From assembly GCA_011319805.1 (NCBI GenBank), contig SJRY01000105.1, positions 1 through 12,500 of the forward strand: 12,500 nt of DNA. The letters are read 5' to 3'. This DNA is from Macrocybe gigantea (taxonomy: Eukaryota; Basidiomycota; Agaricomycetes; Agaricales; Callistosporiaceae). This document shows, in pieces, positions 8,870 through 12,500 of the stretch. Both the position numbers and the translations under genes were made by a program. The stretch's first letter is position 1; each line of letters starts with the position of its first letter. Under the pieces are notes generated by a model. The model was given only the letters and a program-made list of their open reading frames with translations. It did not search any database and was not told where the DNA came from.

Positions 8870-11513
8870 ATGCCACCGAAAGGTTCCAGGTCTAATGCCA
8901 AAAGGTGTGCAGCCTACCGTCTTGCCCATCTCAAATTCATTCCCTTTCAATGTCTAGGTGTTTCACAACATCAACGGCCATAATTGTGTGTCTAAACATT
9001 TATTCAGTAAAAGACCTGCCGATGCTGCAGATGGTTCCACCGACGGAGACGTGTGTGTATATCCATCGAACTAACCACCTGTGCCTTATACACCGTACTT
9101 GATCTGTTGTTTTTGATAGGTTTCTCGTCGACCAACCATCTTCTCCTACAAAGTGGGTGCGAATTCAATCTGCCGATGCCAAAAAGAAAAAGAATAATGC
9201 AGAAGCATAAGAAGTTGTCACCATTTTTCATTAACTCTTGTTACAACTTTGAGTAGAGCCAAGGTTCTCAATGCCAATGATGATGATGAACCTGCATCTT
9301 CAGAGACCGCAGCCACTGCAGTGCTCGCACAGCTGCAAGCCCTACTCACACAGAATCCTGGCCTCTTGTCGTATGTTCAGTATTTGCATATGACTAGCTG
9401 ATTGCAGCTGACATCATCTTTCAACAGTGAATTAATGGGCAAAACAAAGCCCGCCGCTCCTAAGATTATGCCATCCAATGTTGTTACTAGCGCGCCTGTA
9501 TCCAGCGTGTCCAAATCTCTGGAGTATGATATGTAATATTTTCTTTTAAAGTTCACTGACCTCACTGAATAATCATTTTGTAGGAATAAACTCAAGTCTG
9601 CAACGCATAAGCAGGGTAAACTGGTCATGGACAAAATCAGTACATATGAGTGCGTATTCATTTGCTTGCTTATTGGCCTCAATGAAAATGGATGTGCGTA
9701 TATATGTAGAATGTCCGATGGTGTTCTGGCAACATCTCCGCCATCCACCCCTCCTCCATCTTCGCTTCCTGTTACGCCTACTCCAACTCCAGTTGGGTAC
9801 GTGCTAGCTTCTTGTATATTGTTCTTAACATATACCGAACCCTCATTTTCATGATTGTTTGACCTTAGTAAGGGTGCCCTTCAAGCGGGTACAGAGCTAG
9901 CAGATGCTCCTATGTCGTTGGTGCCAACCCTTATGGTCTTGTCGTATGTCTAATGCTACCTATCTATCGTCGATTTTTTCTAAAATTGTTTGGTTGATGC
10001 AATGTCACAGTGGCGATGTCAGTGAAACCGCCACCATTACTGGCAATGGGGTAGCTGTCGACATGGAACTGGCAGATGCTGAAAACATTGAAAAAGGTGC
10101 AGATCTTATTGAATTGAATGTAGGAGCATGCAACAGTTTATTGACATGATTCTACTACCAGCGGGTCCTTCTGGCCTCGACAAATTGGACAAGCTCCTTT
10201 TGGATAGCAGCCTGATAGTTGGCGATGATAACTGGAAGCCTTCAGCACCCACTGTCATCACTGATCCTATGGATGTGATGCAAGATTCATTGCAAACTGA
10301 GTTCACCAAGAGCCTCGGGTTATACAAGAAATTGCCCGATATTGGATAAGTGTATCTACTTCTATAGTGAGTCGCATACTGATATGCCCTTTTTTTTTTG
10401 TTTTTCAGTCAGTTTCATGTGATCGATGGCTACAGCCATCGAAATGGTAATGACACTCATATCAACATCGATATCATCTTAAAATGTTATGGATATATTG
10501 TCCTATGGTGAGCTAGATTGCTTGCTCGAGTAGGCATGGTCACTCGCTCACATTTAACGTTCAGTGCTGCTGCTTTAGCGTTGTTGTGGGAGTCGAGCCC
10601 GCCATTTTATAACTTCGGGTGATGCGATCCAAATGACTTTGGCATTGGCAAAGGCGGGCTCATCGCGGATGTCACTGACGATAACAGCATTGCGTATGGT
10701 GTAATGCTGGGTGTTGTAACCGGTTCGTTTTTGGACACCACTCATCCCTCTTTTCAACAGCGGTATCAGTTCTGCGTCACCATATCACCCAATGCGCAGT
10801 TTTGCCGTCGAGAGTTTACATTCATCAATAGCATTTTCAGTAACCCCAGGTGTGTCTCTGGTAGTTGCATTGGGCAACTCGGATTGGCTATGGGTTCGTG
10901 CGTCACCAGTATGTCTTCTTCATCTCTTTGGTATCTTGTTCTAATCTTCACTTTTTAACCATATTAACTTCGGAATTTAAAGGCACAGAGCCGAAAAGGG
11001 TACCGAAAAAATCCTCGGCTATCAGCTCGCCCAAGAAGAAAAGTACTGCCTCTGCTGTGTCGCAGTCTCTAAAGAGCCCCGTGCCTCTCTTGAACCTTAA
11101 GGAGCATTCTCCCTATGATGACGCTGCCATGGAAGAAACCACATCTGAAGGTGCCTCAAATGAACCCCCTCTGTTCAAGCCCGACCTTTATGTCAACGAA
11201 AGGAGTGTGTTTATACTTGTATTTACATGGCATATGCTAATCTAATTGACTAGTCCTCATGTTCGACAGCCAGAAGCATGTCGGTGCTCCTGGTTTCATG
11301 TTCAGTGATGACGATTTTCACAAGCTTTCGATGCACGACTGGCCCACTTATCAAAATGAACTTCCCCTTGGTTCTCTCGTTGTTGTCAGATATTGTCCGT
11401 CTGCTTATGAAACTAACTTGGGTGACCCTGGCATTTCCCTCAATGCTGCATTCGTCATCCTGCTAGGCAATGCCAATAAAGAGGAAAAGGAGGACAAGAA
11501 AGCGAAAAAATAA
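8870..11513 (+). CDS. 14-exon gene of unknown function, possibly inactivated
   Basis: Exons: 8870-8904, 9008-9052, 9120-9152, 9257-9370, 9428-9523, 9584-9649, 9710-9796, 9869-9943, 10011-10050, 10137-10345, 10409-10507, 10565-10908, 10983-11204, 11254-11513; 1725 nt, 574 residues plus TAA. Order of features: basic start (MPPKGSRSNAK), acidic and Ala-rich part, VLAQLQALLTQNPGLLSEL helix, Pro/Thr-rich stretch (PPSTPPPSSLPVTPTPTPV), a structured middle (QFHVIDGYSHRNGNDTH, DPNDFGIGKGGLIADVTDDN, YGVMLGVVTGSFLDTTHPSF), a Lys/Ser-rich linker (SSPKKKSTAS), then VGAPGFMFSDDDFHKL, YQNELPLGSLVVVRYCPSAY and a Lys/Glu-rich end. A nuclear role is possible from the basic and acidic patches, but this is only inference. 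Defects: TGA at 10620-10622 (codon 319), an AT-AG intron at 10346, and a frame that is kept only if 10051-10136 is an intron. Exons 1-4 are less certain. Family not recognised. Confidence 0.65.
10051..10136 (+). other. Ambiguous intron or frameshift site
   Basis: Removing 10051-10136 (GTAGCT...CAACAG, 86 nt) joins two good coding segments in phase 0. However, the removed sequence is itself stop-free and protein-like (VDMELADAENIEKGADLIELN region). A 17-nt GT...AG piece at 10120-10136 would also restore phase but is too short for a usual fungal intron. A one-base indel is the third option. Confidence 0.45.
10346..10408 (+). other. Intron with AT-AG ends (ATAAGT donor)
   Basis: The exon ends ...LPD-Ile-GG and the next begins T-CAG-TTT, giving Gly across the junction and continuing QFHVIDGYSHRNG in frame. 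The intron is 63 nt with a T-rich 3' end (TTTTTCAG). Its first bases are ATAAGTG where GTAAGTG would be the normal donor, a single G-to-A change at position +1. If not spliced, translation stops at TAA 10347-10349 or nearby. It could be a rare AT-AG intron or a lost donor. Confidence 0.65.
10423..10442. repeat. 9-bp inverted repeat, 2-nt loop
   Basis: TCGATGGCT and AGCCATCGA separated by AC, inside the exon encoding VIDGYSHRNG. A loop this short is unlikely as an RNA hairpin; it could be a palindromic protein site or a coincidence of coding sequence. Confidence 0.6.
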
Positions 11514-11874
11514 GCCATGTCATTGGACAGCATTTTTTTCCTAAATGATTTCTTTTCTGATATTTGCTTCTCCTTTTTTTTTTGGTATTGTTCGTGCATT
11601 TCGCTATGCCTTCGTCTGTCCTTACAGTATGTCATCACTCTTTAGGTTGAATGTCATTTGTGTTTGCACCAAGTTGTTTTTTGCCAGCTATTGACGTTCC
11701 ATAAAGTAAGCATTGCCTGCACTGACAGAGAAACTCGTATGCAAGTGGGGTGCTGAATAATGTATTTGATTCTCATGTTTCACGAGCTACTGAAGCACCT
11801 TGGCACATGTAGGTAGTAGTGCGCAAATTGGGAAAACCATGTACACATTGTAATATTCTGGATTGAAAACCAAG
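11514..11874. other. 3' flank, no gene seen
   Basis: A T-rich stretch with T9-T10 near 11575 and an ATAAAG motif near 11700, the only weak candidate for a polyadenylation signal of the upstream gene. Open frames on the minus strand here (for example 11405-11638) overlap the last exon of the upstream gene antisense and are Lys-rich from reversed poly-T, so they are not accepted as genes. Confidence 0.5.
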
Positions 11875-12500
11875 CTATGTAGAGTAATGTTGTGTATCCA
11901 TAGCTGGTGCCTCATGGCTAGGCAGGTGTGGTCTACACAACAAAAACGATTTATTTTCCTGCATCTGTTGACGGAACATGAATATACCACAGCAACAACT
12001 TTCATTGTCAATCAGCATCATCGGCCTGTCAAAAAAAAACTTGTAAAGGTATGTAAATTTGGCAGCGCATGCAATATGCACGTTGATGACATACAACCTC
12101 CACATAACTTCTTCCGCTAACTTCTTGATGCATTTCCGGCATACTTCCACCTCTAGCTGTGCCAATTCTATTCTGTCCACTGCGTCAATCATTTTTTTGT
12201 CCAACTGTGCGGTATGTTTTCAGCACTGGCATTTCTGTAGGCATTTCAGTCATCTCTTTTCATGTTTTATGACCTCCTTTAAATCCAGCAAGTCAACCTC
12301 AGCGCTTTTGTGTTTCCGTTCCCATATTTTTAACGTTTCTTCATCTTTCAGCATGTGATTGCTGGCTTTAAATTTTTCGTATTTGGCCTCTGCCTTTATC
12401 GAATGTGGGACATCGTCGTTTATATTGTCGCCCTCGCTGATATTAGAACTTGTATTTTCACGAACAGGCATTGAGCGAATGACATTTGCATTTGGTTCCT
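11875..12500 (-). pseudogene. Coiled-coil-like gene, partial, two in-frame TGA
   Basis: The frame is open from the right edge (12500) and continues without shift to a stop at 11875. Segments: SSNISEGDNINDD, SIKAEAKYEKFKASNHMLK, DLLDLKEVIKHEKR, then TGA (12252-12250), LKCLQKCQC, TGA (12222-12220), then KMIDAVDRIELAQLEVEVC and KCIKKLAEEV. Charged heptad-like spacing with Leu/Ile suggests a helical, coiled-coil protein. A 69-nt intron is likely at 12094-12026 (GTATGT...GACAG), stop-free and a multiple of three. The part beyond it, with Cys-rich ESCCCGIF, is doubtful. The 5' end lies outside the window. Arg (CGA) would fit well at both TGA sites. Family not recognised; it may be functional if the true exon structure avoids the stops, but I see no splice sites that do so. 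Confidence 0.5.

Noticed and set aside
9377..9748. 123-residue minus-strand open frame
   Set aside because: It starts at GTG and lies antisense to three exons and two introns of the plus-strand gene, whose splice sites and in-phase joins explain the region better.
1413..12252. UGA recoding (Trp, Arg or selenocysteine) as the explanation for in-frame TGA
   Set aside because: Not ruled out, but B, F and C appear to end in TGA, two TAG stops also occur, and no specific recoding structure is visible. Mutation at CGA is the simpler reading.
1..12500. tRNA genes, rRNA, CRISPR arrays, bacterial operon signals
   Set aside because: No cloverleaf with a proper T-arm, no regularly spaced repeats, and pervasive introns exclude a bacterial layout.

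Overview
The window looks like nuclear DNA of a filamentous basidiomycete, probably an agaricomycete. Its loci are cut by many short introns (mostly about 47-86 nt, GT...AG, many with GTAAGT or GTATGT-type donors and T-rich 3' ends), and the encoded proteins look like the large, poorly characterised multi-copy families of mushroom-forming fungi. There is no bacterial operon structure, tRNA, rRNA, CRISPR array or recognisable transposase. All exon models here were built by hand from reading frames and splice sites. Family names come from remembered motif patterns, not from a search.

Layout: (A) 112-905, plus strand, a badly frameshifted JmjC (KDM3-like) oxygenase pseudogene. (B) 1413-5683, plus strand, an 11-exon locus whose spliced length is exactly 1221 codons, with a Ser/His-rich tandem repeat and a C-terminal cupin/JmjC-like fold, but six in-frame stop codons. 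(F) 5755-6426, plus strand, a small three-exon gene of unknown function. (C) 6749-8216, minus strand, a four-exon uncharacterised gene of 433 codons with two in-frame stops, convergent with F. (D) 8870-11513, plus strand, a 14-exon gene of unknown function behind a TATA element, with one in-frame TGA and one AT-AG intron. (E) 11875-12500, minus strand, a partial coiled-coil-like gene running off the right edge, with two in-frame TGA codons.

The main pattern is how these loci are broken. B, C, D and E keep their reading frames across all introns in my models, yet contain eleven internal stops, nine of them TGA, two TAG and none TAA. CGA to TGA is the only direct C-to-T change at a CpG that creates a stop, so this fits transition-type hypermutation (cytosine methylation and deamination, or a RIP-like process) of multi-copy genes better than ordinary neutral decay. 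A, by contrast, is riddled with frameshifts and looks older or differently decayed. The alternative, that UGA is read as an amino acid here, is weakened because B, F and C also end in TGA. The window reads as a graveyard-like accessory region in which F and possibly D are the best candidates for functional genes.
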